Below, piece after piece: positions 8,850 to 17,872 of a stretch of DNA of 64,000 nucleotides (the stretch's first letter is position 1; every line of letters begins with the position of its first letter). The stretch lies in assembly GCA_017541445.1 (NCBI GenBank), contig JAFXZC010000009.1, positions 62,001 through 126,000 of the forward strand, read 5' to 3'. A program made the position numbers and the translations under genes. This stretch comes from Bacilli bacterium (GTDB lineage Bacteria > Bacillota_I > Bacilli_A > RF39 > UBA660). The notes beneath the pieces are model-generated. The model ran no database searches. It was not told the DNA's origin and saw only the letters and a program-made list of their open reading frames with translations.

Positions 8850-10848
8850 TATCTTTTACCTCCTTTTCTTCTTTTGTTTCAGGCTTAGCCTGTACTTTCT
8901 TAACAACCTTTACTTCTTTTACAACTTGTTTATCAACAGGTTGTTCTATTACTGGTGCATTTTGATTAACTTGATTATTTTCTTCTATATTAACTATATC
9001 ATCTTTTGGAGAAAAAGTAACTCTATTATATGTTAAATTATCTTTTAATTTAATTTCTTCTACTATAGACACTTCATCAACAATAATAGGTTCACTATAA
9101 TATCTAGCTACTTTATAAGTTTCTGGATCTTTATTAATATCAACTTGTTTAAGATTAACTAATAAATCAAAATTAACAACTTCTTTAATAAACATTTGTA
9201 AATTAGGAGTTTTACTATATAAATCACCTAAATCTAAATAATAAGGAGAATATAATATAGGAGTACCCTTCTTTAATAAAGCAATAGTAATAATATCTTT
9301 TTTAACATTTAAATCTCCAATAATACCATTCAAATCATTAGTTACTAATCTAAAATTCTCATCATAAATATAATAGTATCTAGATGAACCATAATACATC
9401 TTAATATCACTAGGTAATATTAATTTATTTTTTAATCCATCTAATTTAATACATAATTTAACTAAAGAATCAACAAAACTAACATAATCTGTAAAATTAA
9501 TATTAGAAAATAATTGTTGTTTAATAGTAGCATTAATAGGATCATCTATTCTTGCTTTAACAGCATCAAAACAATCTGATTTAATCTTAGAAAATCCTTT
9601 AACACCATTTAATTTCTTAATTACTTTCTTAGTCTTAAGAGTTGCATAATCTTTAATACTTAAAATATTTTCAAAATAACTTCTATATTTAGAATTATAT
9701 AAAATCATAATAGCTTGTTCTTCAACAGATAAGTTATCTCTATACTGTTTAAATAAATCAGTAGCTATTTCATTCATAGGCATCTTATTTATCCTAATAT
9801 CATCTTTAGCATCTTTAGGATACTTAGAAGCAATATCTTCATAATTAGAATTATTCATAGCTTCTTTTAAATAATCAGCCAAATGATATATACTTAAATC
9901 ATTTAAATAAGAATATTTCTTTTCTACATCTCTTATTTTATTTTGAACATAATTCTTAGGAACACTAACACTACTATTTTTACTTGTTCTTTCTATCGAC
10001 CTAAATCCTTTAGTTAAATCTTTCTTAAAGAAAGAAGATAACTTATCATTTAATGCCATAATATAATCAAGTTTCTTATTAACTGTCCTTATCTCATTTC
10101 TAATATCATTTTCTTCTATTTGTGTTTCATAGAATCTATAATTGTTCTCTAAATTATAATTTAAATTCCAAGCATCATTTAAGAATGTAGCAGCCTCTTC
10201 TACACTAGGAGGAGCAACTCTATATTGATTATATCTATCTTTAATAATCTTCTCAGTATTTTCATCTATACCTGTTAAATCAGCAACTTCAGGTAATAAT
10301 TCCATTTCTCTTTTTATATCAAAATTATTATATGCATCAATTTCCTTTTGTAAATCAAAATACTTACTTCTTAAACCATTCTTTAATGTAACCAAACCTA
10401 ATAAATATTCCATTTGAATACTCTTTAATTCATCATATATTAACAATAAATTACCTGCTTCTAAAATAAGTCTTGCAGATAAATCTAAAGCACCCTTTTG
10501 TTCATCTATTAAATCAAATTCAGCTATGTTAAACATTTCACCTTTAACCATAACTTTATCATTACGCAAGAATAAAACTTTAGGATTTACTATTTCATAA
10601 TTATCTAATCCAATTCTAGCATTATATTTTAAACCATTTTCTTTAATCCAATTAAATCTTTTTAAAAACTCTTCTAATTCATCTTTAGATTCAAAGAATT
10701 TAACTCTTTCAAGTTCACCATAATATTCATCTATAAAAGAATAACAAATACCAATAGTATCTCCTTTTTTATATATAAAAGGATGTTTATTAGTAGAACT
10801 AAAACCATATTTTTGTAATATCTCGAGTACTATATCTTTATCTAACAT
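8842..10848 (-). CDS. Large unknown cytoplasmic protein with helical central region
   Basis: 668 residues, no recognised family. The N-terminal 110 residues look like a small alpha/beta domain. The middle (about residues 130-420) is rich in charged helices that may form coiled coils, and the C-terminal 60 residues are a low-complexity Val/Lys/Glu/Gln tail ending in EEKEVKDNA. No signal peptide or membrane segment. The only partner in the operon is the two-pass membrane protein that overlaps its end, which would fit a membrane-tethered scaffold. That is inference. The start has a good GAGGGTG ribosome binding site. Confidence 0.75.
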   Translation of the reverse strand: MLDKDIVLEILQKYGFSSTNKHPFIYKKGDTIGICYSFIDEYYGELERVKFFESKDELEEFLKRFNWIKENGLKYNARIGLDNYEIVNPKVLFLRNDKVMVKGEMFNIAEFDLIDEQKGALDLSARLILEAGNLLLIYDELKSIQMEYLLGLVTLKNGLRSKYFDLQKEIDAYNNFDIKREMELLPEVADLTGIDENTEKIIKDRYNQYRVAPPSVEEAATFLNDAWNLNYNLENNYRFYETQIEENDIRNEIRTVNKKLDYIMALNDKLSSFFKKDLTKGFRSIERTSKNSSVSVPKNYVQNKIRDVEKKYSYLNDLSIYHLADYLKEAMNNSNYEDIASKYPKDAKDDIRINKMPMNEIATDLFKQYRDNLSVEEQAIMILYNSKYRSYFENILSIKDYATLKTKKVIKKLNGVKGFSKIKSDCFDAVKARIDDPINATIKQQLFSNINFTDYVSFVDSLVKLCIKLDGLKNKLILPSDIKMYYGSSRYYYIYDENFRLVTNDLNGIIGDLNVKKDIITIALLKKGTPILYSPYYLDLGDLYSKTPNLQMFIKEVVNFDLLVNLKQVDINKDPETYKVARYYSEPIIVDEVSIVEEIKLKDNLTYNRVTFSPKDDIVNIEENNQVNQNAPVIEQPVDKQVVKEVKVVKKVQAKPETKEEKEVKDNA

Positions 10849-10899
10849 ACAACACCCTCCTATTTTTCTATTATATTATAACACAAAGATACCAACTTA

Positions 10900-10929
10900 T
10901 TGATAAAAAATATTATAGTGTTGTATAAT
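10900..10929 (+). promoter_or_regulatory. Promoter of the HdeD-like membrane protein gene
   Basis: TTGATA (10900-10905), 18-base spacer, TATAAT (10924-10929). It lies inside the longest possible ORF, which supports the downstream start at 10948. Confidence 0.6.
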
Positions 10930-10947
10930 AAAAAAGGAAGTGATTAT

Positions 10948-11559
10948 ATGCATATAGAAAAAAAAGGAGCAAGTTTAATATCTCCTATAATATCATTTAT
11001 AATAGGAGCTATACTATTTGCCAAATCAGAAGATGTATTTAATACATTAACCTTAATTATAGGTATATTATTAATTATTTACACTATATTTAATGTACTA
11101 TCATACTTACATTATTCAAAAAAAGGTATTAAAGATCCTAGTAAAATCTTTACTGCATTCGCAACATTTGCATTTGCAATAGTATTCTTATTCTTTAATG
11201 AAATAATATATACAGCATTTAACTTCATTGTAGGAGGCGTAATCCTATTCATAGGATTAAATAGATTCATAAAAGGAATATCTCATAAAAGAGTTCCTTT
11301 AATAGTAATGTCCAGTATACTAATAGTATTAGGAGTATATACTATATTAGAAGGAACTAATATCTTCTGGAGTTTAACAGGTATTATAATAATGCTTAGT
11401 TCAGTAATAGATATAATAAACTTCATCATGTATGGAAAAGAAGATAATGAAGAAGTTAAAAAATTACAAATAGAATCAAATACAGAATTAATAGTACCTA
11501 AAAAAGAAAATAAAATATTTAAAAAGAAAAACAAAATAAAAGATATTGATCCAGAATAA
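10948..11559 (+). CDS. HdeD/DUF308-like multi-pass membrane protein
   Basis: 203 residues with six predicted membrane segments arranged as repeated helix pairs, each pair short and Gly/Ile rich (SFIIGAILFAKSE, FIVGGVILFIGLNRF, SSILIVLGVYTILEG). This layout resembles the HdeD/DUF308 family, whose bacterial role is poorly defined. The C-terminus is a charged cytoplasmic tail. A start at 10900 is possible, but AAGGAAGTGA precedes the ATG at 10948 and a promoter covers the earlier region. It converges on the gene at 11583 with a shared terminator. Confidence 0.65.
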   Translation: MHIEKKGASLISPIISFIIGAILFAKSEDVFNTLTLIIGILLIIYTIFNVLSYLHYSKKGIKDPSKIFTAFATFAFAIVFLFFNEIIYTAFNFIVGGVILFIGLNRFIKGISHKRVPLIVMSSILIVLGVYTILEGTNIFWSLTGIIIMLSSVIDIINFIMYGKEDNEEVKKLQIESNTELIVPKKENKIFKKKNKIKDIDPE

Positions 11560-11585
11560 AAACCAGTTAATAACTGGTTTTTTTA
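11558..11585. terminator. Bidirectional terminator between convergent genes
   Basis: Near-perfect palindrome AAACCAGTTA / TAACTGGTTT with A and T runs on its two sides. Confidence 0.85.
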
Positions 11586-12161
11586 TTTAACTCTTACCCA
11601 TTTATATTCTTTTAATAAAACATTCACATTATACCCAGAAGATTCAAGAGCTCCTTTAACTAACTTTATTGCATTTTCAACAAATCCTAAATACACAGAA
11701 GAATCCAATACTACATTTTCTTTATCTATACATTTATCTAATTCTCCAATAATACTTCCATCTTTTGTTGTACAAACATAATCTTTTTTCTTATAACCTA
11801 ATAAAGCATTATTAGTAGTTAATAATTCAATACCATTATTACTATAATCTTTTTGATAAAAAATAGTTAATGTAATAGATTCATTTCTTTCAATATATAC
11901 AAATCCATTATCATGTCTAGAAAACTCAGAAACACCATTTGTATTATTTTTAATACATTTACCACCAGAAGCAACTAAATCAGAACATACATATCCTCTA
12001 TTTTGAAAATAATTTGCTAATAAATTATATCTACTATTCATATCATAATGAACTTCTTTTCTAGTAGCATACTTAACAGATACAACAATGATAACTAAAC
12101 AAAATAAAACAAAAGCGGCTTTTTTAGCCAGTTCAATACGTCTAGCACGTCCTCCATACAT
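11583..12161 (-). CDS. Single-pass membrane protein, unknown function
   Basis: 192 residues. A basic N-terminus (YGGRARRIELAKK) and one membrane helix (about residues 14-31) are followed by an extracytoplasmic domain with four cysteines (VCSDL, GGKC, YVCT, DKCI) that could pair as disulphides. No family recognised. AGGAG lies nine bases before the ATG at 12161; a TTG two codons earlier is less likely. It follows gmk closely and may share its transcript. Confidence 0.7.
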   Translation of the reverse strand: MYGGRARRIELAKKAAFVLFCLVIIVVSVKYATRKEVHYDMNSRYNLLANYFQNRGYVCSDLVASGGKCIKNNTNGVSEFSRHDNGFVYIERNESITLTIFYQKDYSNNGIELLTTNNALLGYKKKDYVCTTKDGSIIGELDKCIDKENVVLDSSVYLGFVENAIKLVKGALESSGYNVNVLLKEYKWVRVK

Positions 12162-12189
12162 AACCAACCACTCCTATATTATTATTTTA

Positions 12190-12873
12190 TCACAATTTTA
12201 TATCTTCGTTAATAAACTCTTCATCCATTAACAATTCATGAATCTCTTCCTCAGCATTATCTAAATAAACTTCTTCTATTCTATCTACTCTACATTTCTC
12301 AGATAATAAAATAGCACTAACTTTACCAACGGCTTTCTTAACATCATCATTAATAACTACATAGTTATAATTAGAAACCTCATTTATCTCTTGATAAGCT
12401 CTCTTAAATCTATTTAATATTTTATCTTTACTTTCAGTCTTTCTAGCTACCAAACGTTTTCTTAATTCACTCATACTAGGAGGCATAATAAATATAAAAA
12501 TAGCTTCAGGTACTAATTCTTTTACTTTTAAAGCACCTTGTACCTCAATTACTAAAATAACATCTATACCATTTTGTAATCTTTCTTCAATACTTTCCTT
12601 TGGTGTACCATAATAATTACCATTATATTCAGCATATTCTAAGAAATCATCATTCTTAATCTTTTCTTCAAATTGTTCTCTAGAAATAAAGAAATAACTA
12701 ACACCTTCTTTATCCCCAGGACGCATTTCTCTTGAAGTACAAGAAACACTTACCCAAGCATTCTTCTTATTCCTTTTAACATATTCATTAACCACTGTAT
12801 CTTTACCAGCACCTGAAGGACCACTTATTATAACTAAAGATCCCCTATTTTTTTCTTTAATAATATTACCCAT
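12190..12873 (-). CDS. gmk: Guanylate kinase
   Basis: 227 residues, slightly longer than the usual 205. It phosphorylates GMP to GDP with ATP. The P-loop SGPSGAGKDT (about residues 18-27) has Asp after the lysine where most enzymes have Ser or Thr. The GMP-binding segment SCTSREMRPGDKEGVSYFF is intact, as are the YGTP and IEVQGA motifs. The C-terminal extension is acidic. AAGGAG supports the start. Confidence 0.95.
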   Translation of the reverse strand: MGNIIKEKNRGSLVIISGPSGAGKDTVVNEYVKRNKKNAWVSVSCTSREMRPGDKEGVSYFFISREQFEEKIKNDDFLEYAEYNGNYYGTPKESIEERLQNGIDVILVIEVQGALKVKELVPEAIFIFIMPPSMSELRKRLVARKTESKDKILNRFKRAYQEINEVSNYNYVVINDDVKKAVGKVSAILLSEKCRVDRIEEVYLDNAEEEIHELLMDEEFINEDIKL

Positions 12874-12902
12874 AATATACTCCTTTTACGTATTATATTA
12901 TA

Positions 12903-13316
12903 CTAGTTTTTTATTTTACTATAACTTTTATTTATATCATCGTTATAATCCCACAAACCAAGTTTTCCCTTCACATAAATTGGTTCTTTATACATAACAA
13001 TATCTTCTAATTTCCAAGCATATTTTTCTACATGATTACTCTTTCCATATACTATATTATTCTCTTTTAATAACCTATTATTAAAATCTTCATCAACTAA
13101 AATACAATCAACTAAATTGGCTTCTCCTACAATATAACCCATCTTATAATCTAAATTATATAAACTAAATCTAGATACCATATCTTTTTCTAATTTAGAA
13201 CCAGCATGTATTAATAATTTACCTCTATATTTAGTTTTCCAACTTCTAAACTCATATTTTTTATAACCATTTACTATTAAACTAGCCCATGGTTCCCTTA
13301 TAGTTAAAACTTTCAT
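12903..13316 (-). CDS. ASCH-domain protein
   Basis: 137 residues. The N-terminus MKVLTIREPWASLIVNGYK followed by YEFRSWKTKYRGKLLIHAG matches the ASCH fold, a small beta-barrel related to PUA that binds RNA or nucleotides; some members are N4-acetylcytidine amidohydrolases. The conserved Trp, Arg and Lys in SWKTKYRG are present. The stop codon lies three bases from the start of the next gene's unit, so it is probably cotranscribed with the YbaK-like gene. The substrate is not predictable here. Confidence 0.8.
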   Translation of the reverse strand: MKVLTIREPWASLIVNGYKKYEFRSWKTKYRGKLLIHAGSKLEKDMVSRFSLYNLDYKMGYIVGEANLVDCILVDEDFNNRLLKENNIVYGKSNHVEKYAWKLEDIVMYKEPIYVKGKLGLWDYNDDINKSYSKIKN

Positions 13317-13318
13317 AT

Positions 13319-13786
13319 TTACCCCACTAAATCATCATATTTAACATTTAATACTTTAACAATATCTTTAACATCTATTTCTATAAAATAACCTATCTTA
13401 CCACCACTAAATATTATTTTATTAAATAATAAAGCACTTTTATCTATAACAGTATTTAATACTTTTTTCATACCAATAGGACTACATCCTCCATGTACAT
13501 AACCTGTAATAGCAAGTAAGTTCTTCATAGGTAACATCTCTATATTCTTTTCATTAACACTACATGCCGCTTTCTTCAAATCTAATTTCTTATCTACTGG
13601 TATAACAAATACATAATAATTACCACTCTTACCTACAGTTACTAACGTTTTAAAAGTACTATCTATATTAACATTTAACATTTTTGCACAAGTAACACCA
13701 TCTAATGCTTCTTTTATATCTAAAACATATTCTTTATATTTAATATTATTACTATCTAATATTCTCATAGCATTAGTTTTAACCAT
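13319..13786 (-). CDS. ybaK: YbaK/EbsC-type aminoacyl-tRNA deacylase
   Basis: 155 residues, the normal length. YbaK removes Cys mischarged on tRNA-Pro in trans. Family landmarks are visible: the TFKTLVTVGKSGNYYVFVIP strand pair, the conserved lysine-containing KLDLKKAA and the GYVHGGCSPIGMKK loop that carries the family's Gly-x-x-Pro-x-Gly motif. It has a strong AGGTGG ribosome binding site and is followed after two bases by the ASCH gene. Confidence 0.9.
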   Translation of the reverse strand: MVKTNAMRILDSNNIKYKEYVLDIKEALDGVTCAKMLNVNIDSTFKTLVTVGKSGNYYVFVIPVDKKLDLKKAACSVNEKNIEMLPMKNLLAITGYVHGGCSPIGMKKVLNTVIDKSALLFNKIIFSGGKIGYFIEIDVKDIVKVLNVKYDDLVG

Positions 13787-13812
13787 AATACCACCTATAC
13801 TTATTATACCAA

Positions 13813-13842
13813 TAAAAAAGTAATTCTAAAAAGAATTACTTA
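13813..13842 (-). terminator. Terminator of htpG
   Basis: AAGTAATTCT / AGAATTACTT stem with U run on the minus strand. Confidence 0.85.
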
Positions 13843-15716
13843 CTCATTAAATCACATATTAAATTAGTTAATTCAGTAGGATTATCAACACTTAATCCTT
13901 CTATCAATCTAGCTTGATTATATAAAATCTTAGTATACTTACTTAATTCATCCTTATCTTCTTCAAATAAATCTCTTAACTTATTAGCAATAGGATGATT
14001 CTCATTAATTTCTAATACTATTTCAGCCTTAACATTTTCACCAGTAGGCATACTATTTAATACTTTTTCCATCTCTAAAGATATATTACCTTCTGTACTT
14101 AAACATACTGGATGATTCTTTAACTTATTAGTAAATCTAACATCTTTAACTTCAGGTAATGCATCCTTCATTATTTTAAACATATCTTTAGCATCATTAT
14201 TAACTTTTTCAAGTTCTTTCTTCTCTTCTTCACTATCTAAATCACTATTATCAGAACTTACATTAGCAAATTTCTTATCTTCATAATCAATTAATGCTTG
14301 AATAGTAAATTCATCTACATAATCACAAAGATATAATACCTCATAATCTTTCTCTTTAAATCTTTCTACAGCTGGTAATAAATCTATCTTATCAACACTT
14401 TCTCCAGAAGCATAATAGATCTTATCTTGACCATCTTTCATTCTACTAACATATTCTTTTAAAGTAACTTTTTTCTTTTCTTTAGAACTATAGAATAATA
14501 ATAAATCTTGTAAAGCATCTTTATTCATACCATAACTAGAATAAATACCATATTTTAATTGCATACCAAATGCATCAAAGAACTTCTCATAATCTTCTCT
14601 ATTATCATTTAAAAGATCCTCTAAAGCACCTTTTATCTTCTTTTCAACACTCTTAGCAATTAACTTTAATTGTCTATCTTGTTGTAATACTTCTCTACTA
14701 ATATTTAAACTAACATCTTCACTATCTACTATACCTTTTACAAAACTAAAATAATCTGGTAATAAATCAGCACACTTATCCATTATTAAAACACCATTAG
14801 AATACAATTGTAATCCTTTTTCATATTCTTTAGTATAGTAATCATAAGAAGCATGACTTGGAATAAATAATAAAGAATCATAACTAATTTGACCTTCTAC
14901 TCTATTATGTACTACTTTAATAGGTGGTTCAAAATCATAGAACTTATCAGCATAATAACTATTATATTCCTCCTTAGTTACATCTTCTTCTTTTCTCTTC
15001 CAAATAGGTATCATACTATTTAAAGTTTTATCTTCTTTAACTTTAACACCTTTAGTATCTTTATCATCTTCATATTTAGTTTCCTCTACTTCCATAATAA
15101 TAGGATACTTAATATAATCAGAATATTTCTTAACAATACCTTCTATTCTTCTTTGTTCTAAGAACTCATCATAATTATCATCATCAGTATTATCTTTCAA
15201 ATATAAAGTAATTTCAGTACCAACAGTATCTTTATCACATTCATTAATAGAATATCCATCACTACCATTACTTACCCATTCAAAAGCTTTATCACTACCA
15301 AAAGCTAAACTCTTAACACTAATCTCTTTAGCAACCATAAATGCAGAATAGAATCCAACACCAAATTGACCAATAATATTAATATCTTTATTAGTTTCAT
15401 TAATCTCTTTAAATAAAGAAGAACCACTTTTAGCAATAATACCTAAATTCTCATCTAATTCTTCTTCGGTCATACCAATACCATTATCAATAATCTTAAT
15501 AGTTCTATTATCCTTATCTAACTCTAATCTTATATTAAAATCTTCCTTATTTAATTTAACACTTCTATCAGTTAAAGACTTATAATATAACTTATCAATT
15601 GCATCACTTGCATTACTAATTAATTCTCTTAAAAATATTTCTCTATTTGTATAAACAGAATTAATCATCATATCTAATATCTTTTTAGATTCAGTTTTAA
15701 ATTGTTTCTTTTTCAT
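13836..15716 (-). CDS. htpG: Chaperone HtpG (bacterial Hsp90)
   Basis: 626 residues, full length. This ATP-dependent dimeric chaperone shows the GHKL ATPase motifs RELISNASDAIDK, IIDNGIGM and GQFGVGFYSAF in the N-terminal domain. The middle domain has the conserved SREVLQQ segment with the catalytic arginine. GGAG is nine bases before the ATG at 15716; a GTG at 15731 is less likely. A CIRCE operator overlaps its promoter, so HrcA should control it. That is unlike B. subtilis, where htpG is not in the HrcA regulon. Confidence 0.97.
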   Translation of the reverse strand: MKKKQFKTESKKILDMMINSVYTNREIFLRELISNASDAIDKLYYKSLTDRSVKLNKEDFNIRLELDKDNRTIKIIDNGIGMTEEELDENLGIIAKSGSSLFKEINETNKDINIIGQFGVGFYSAFMVAKEISVKSLAFGSDKAFEWVSNGSDGYSINECDKDTVGTEITLYLKDNTDDDNYDEFLEQRRIEGIVKKYSDYIKYPIIMEVEETKYEDDKDTKGVKVKEDKTLNSMIPIWKRKEEDVTKEEYNSYYADKFYDFEPPIKVVHNRVEGQISYDSLLFIPSHASYDYYTKEYEKGLQLYSNGVLIMDKCADLLPDYFSFVKGIVDSEDVSLNISREVLQQDRQLKLIAKSVEKKIKGALEDLLNDNREDYEKFFDAFGMQLKYGIYSSYGMNKDALQDLLLFYSSKEKKKVTLKEYVSRMKDGQDKIYYASGESVDKIDLLPAVERFKEKDYEVLYLCDYVDEFTIQALIDYEDKKFANVSSDNSDLDSEEEKKELEKVNNDAKDMFKIMKDALPEVKDVRFTNKLKNHPVCLSTEGNISLEMEKVLNSMPTGENVKAEIVLEINENHPIANKLRDLFEEDKDELSKYTKILYNQARLIEGLSVDNPTELTNLICDLMSK

Positions 15717-15738
15717 ATCTTTCATCTCCACAGTACTT

Positions 15739-15766
15739 ATTATATCACTCTAATTAGCACTGTCAA
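15739..15766 (-). promoter_or_regulatory. Sigma-A promoter of htpG
   Basis: TTGACA (15761-15766), 16-base spacer, TATAAT (15739-15744) on the minus strand. Both boxes are consensus, and the -35 lies inside the CIRCE element. Confidence 0.85.
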
Positions 15767-15780
15767 TACAAGAGTGCTAA
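15754..15780. promoter_or_regulatory. CIRCE operator (HrcA site) of htpG
   Basis: TTAGCACTG, nine bases, GAGTGCTAA, against the consensus TTAGCACTC-N9-GAGTGCTAA with one mismatch. It covers the htpG -35 box, a repressor position. Confidence 0.95.
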
Positions 15781-15799
15781 TAAATTAATAAACATTATG

Positions 15800-15828
15800 T
15801 TGATTTAATATTCTAAATAAGATATAAT
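15800..15828 (+). promoter_or_regulatory. Promoter of the TetR-family regulator
   Basis: TTGATT (15800-15805), 17-base spacer, TATAAT (15823-15828), 23 bases before the start codon. Confidence 0.7.
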
Positions 15829-15851
15829 TTATATAGGTAAAAGGTGATTTT

Positions 15852-16400
15852 ATGGATAGGAGAATAATTAATACCAAGAAGAAACTAACCAATAGTTTAC
15901 TTCTTATCATCAAAGAAAAAAACATAAATGACATAACAGTATTAGAATTATGTCAAAGAGCTGATATTAATCGTACTACATTCTATAAATACTACAAAGA
16001 TGTTGATGACTTAGTTTATACTATAGAGGAATCATTAATAAGTGAACTTGAAAAAGGTATAGTTAATATCAAAAGAAATTTCTTGATAACATATACTGGA
16101 CAAATAATTGAACAAATTGCAGAACATAAAGATATCTACACAGTATTATTAAGTGAAAATGGGGATCATAAACTACTAAGAAAGATATTATCTTTAGTAC
16201 ATAAACAAAGTCTTGAAGAATGGGAAAAATTACTCAAAAAAGCTACAGCTGAAGATCTAGAGAATATAAATAATTTCATAGTAGATGGATCTACCGGAAT
16301 TATTGAAAACTGGATTAAGCATGATTGTAAAGAAAGTCCACAAACAGTTGCTTTATTTATTAATAAAATATGCATGAGTGGCTTAAGTAGTTTCATATAA
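15852..16400 (+). CDS. TetR/AcrR-family transcriptional regulator
   Basis: 182 residues, normal for the family. The N-terminal helix-turn-helix spans about residues 7-50 (INDITVLELCQRADINRTTFYKYYKDVDDLV), with the family's TFYxYY recognition-helix signature. The C-terminal helical half, which would bind ligand and dimerise, has no recognisable specificity. It is divergent from htpG and shares the upstream region, but CIRCE sits nearer the htpG promoter. No obvious operator palindrome was found at its own promoter. Confidence 0.92.
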   Translation: MDRRIINTKKKLTNSLLLIIKEKNINDITVLELCQRADINRTTFYKYYKDVDDLVYTIEESLISELEKGIVNIKRNFLITYTGQIIEQIAEHKDIYTVLLSENGDHKLLRKILSLVHKQSLEEWEKLLKKATAEDLENINNFIVDGSTGIIENWIKHDCKESPQTVALFINKICMSGLSSFI

Positions 16401-16432
16401 AAAGATCTAATTAATAATTAGATCTCTTTTTA
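16399..16432. terminator. Bidirectional terminator
   Basis: AGATCTAATTA / TAATTAGATCT stem between convergent genes with A and T runs on both sides. Confidence 0.8.
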
Positions 16433-17066
16433 TTTGTTCCTCATCATTTCTCTCAAAAAATAATAAATGTAATTTAGAATCATTATCTATGTATAAATAA
16501 TACTCATTTTTCATAGAAGTAACAGAATATTCTACATCTTCACTATCTAACTTATTCCTTATAACCATAGGTAATTCATTCTCATCTATTAAAAAACTTT
16601 TTAATAAACTCTTATTATCTATATTAACTCCATTTTTTAAATCAATATTATATACAAGAACATTCTCCCCTTCAAATGAACCATTATAATAATTACTAAA
16701 CTTTATTAATAAAGAAACATATTCTTTATTAATATAATAATCATATGTAATATATCTACCTTTAATAAATACATCATTCTTAATTATATAATCATTAACA
16801 CTAGATAATATAAAACTCTTAATTTCAGTATTAACACTACTAATATTACTATTATCTATATTAATAACAGGAATATCTAATTTATATATGTCTAATCCAT
16901 CCATATTAAAACTCTTATAATCATCAAAATATAAATAGTCTTCCAATTCTTTTATTTTCTTAACAACAATTGGTTCTTCTTCCTCTTTTGTATCAGTAGT
17001 AACTTCTTTACCACAACCAAATATAACTAATAATAAAAATACTATTATAAATAACTTCTTATTCAT
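16407..17066 (-). CDS. Predicted lipoprotein, unknown function
   Basis: 219 residues. The signal peptide KLFIIVFLLLVIFGC has a lipobox with Cys at about residue 18, so the mature protein should be lipid-anchored on the outer face. The rest is a soluble, Asp/Asn/Lys-rich domain; VYNIDLKNGVNIDNKSLL followed by RNKLDSEDVEYSV loosely recalls DUF3298/RsiV-like extracellular domains, but this is weak. Confidence 0.75.
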   Translation of the reverse strand: MNKKLFIIVFLLLVIFGCGKEVTTDTKEEEEPIVVKKIKELEDYLYFDDYKSFNMDGLDIYKLDIPVINIDNSNISSVNTEIKSFILSSVNDYIIKNDVFIKGRYITYDYYINKEYVSLLIKFSNYYNGSFEGENVLVYNIDLKNGVNIDNKSLLKSFLIDENELPMVIRNKLDSEDVEYSVTSMKNEYYLYIDNDSKLHLLFFERNDEEQIKRDLIIN

Positions 17067-17097
17067 AACATCACCAATTAAATTATAACATACAAAT

Positions 17098-17120
17098 AAA
17101 AAACAGACATAAGTCTGTAT
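17098..17120 (-). terminator. Terminator of the 41-residue protein gene
   Basis: ACAGAC / GTCTGT stem with four-base loop and U run on the minus strand. Confidence 0.75.
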
Positions 17121-17245
17121 TATTTAGATTCTTTAGTATTCTTTTTCTTCTTAATATTTTTATTAACTAATCTAACTTTAACTCCTCTAAGAGCTCCAAA
17201 TTTCTTTTTAGTTCCTTCTGGTAAATTTGCTTTATAAGTTCTCAT
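17120..17245 (-). CDS. 41-residue basic protein
   Basis: A short ORF with a near-perfect ribosome binding site (GAGGAGGTGC, ending six bases before ATG) and its own terminator immediately after the stop. The product is MRTYKANLPEGTKKKFGALR followed by a Val/Arg/Lys-rich stretch and a KKKK cluster, very basic and soluble. It is not bL34, bL36 or bL33. High charge and small size would suit a ribosome or nucleic-acid binding protein, which is inference. The motif YKANLPEG is echoed in YKASLPND near the N-terminus of the neighbouring membrane protein at 17315. Confidence 0.7.
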   Translation of the reverse strand: MRTYKANLPEGTKKKFGALRGVKVRLVNKNIKKKKNTKESK

Positions 17246-17314
17246 AGTGCACCTCCTCGTTTAATAACCATTAAATTATAACACGTATTATACAAAAAAT
17301 ACATAATTTTTCAA

Positions 17315-17626
17315 TTAAAACAACATTTTAACTATACTTGTAACAAAAGAAGCTATTACTAAAGTTATTAATAAAATAAATATAGTCGAATTAAATCCCT
17401 TCTTTTTTTTAACAACATCATATATAACATATACATAAAATAAGAATAAAACTACTAAAATCATAACTCTAGATATATTACTAATCCTATTCATAATAAC
17501 AAAAGGAAATAAAATACTTAAAAATATAATTAATATAAATGAAAACAAATAAAACTTACCAAACAAAACCTTTATATCATTTGGTAAAGAAGCTTTATAT
17601 TCTTTATTATTCTTTTTCTTTTTCAT
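17315..17626 (-). CDS. Small membrane protein, unknown function
   Basis: 103 residues with a Lys/Asn-rich cytoplasmic head and three membrane helices (about residues 27-47, 53-72, 78-101). The start overlaps the end of the TSCPD-domain gene by 20 bases, so the two are translationally coupled. No family recognised. Confidence 0.7.
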   Translation of the reverse strand: MKKKKNNKEYKASLPNDIKVLFGKFYLFSFILIIFLSILFPFVIMNRISNISRVMILVVLFLFYVYVIYDVVKKKKGFNSTIFILLITLVIASFVTSIVKMLF

Positions 17627-17864
17627 AAGCTTCCCTAACTGCCTTAGCTAATTGATCAGCACAAGAAGTATTTCTCATCCCACATAAATTACCTAATAAC
17701 TTTTCTTCTATATAATCAACAGTTTGACCATCTAATAATTTAGAAATAGCTTTTAAATTACCATTACATCCACCAGTAAATCTTATATTAGTAATAATAT
17801 CTCCATTAATATCAAATTTAATTTCAGTAGAACATGTACCTTTTGTTTTATAAACATATTCCAT
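17607..17864 (-). CDS. TSCPD-domain protein (TIGR03905-like)
   Basis: 85 residues. The C-terminal CGMRNTSCADQLAKAV matches the TSCPD motif, and the N-terminal GTCSTEIKFDI and FTGGCNGNLKAI complete a Cys-rich pattern. TSCPD domains occur as the C-terminal part of some adenosylcobalamin-dependent ribonucleotide reductases and as free small proteins like this one. Conserved cysteines suggest metal or Fe-S binding. Function is not established. Confidence 0.85.
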   Translation of the reverse strand: MEYVYKTKGTCSTEIKFDINGDIITNIRFTGGCNGNLKAISKLLDGQTVDYIEEKLLGNLCGMRNTSCADQLAKAVREAYEKEKE

Positions 17865-17872
17865 AATATCAC

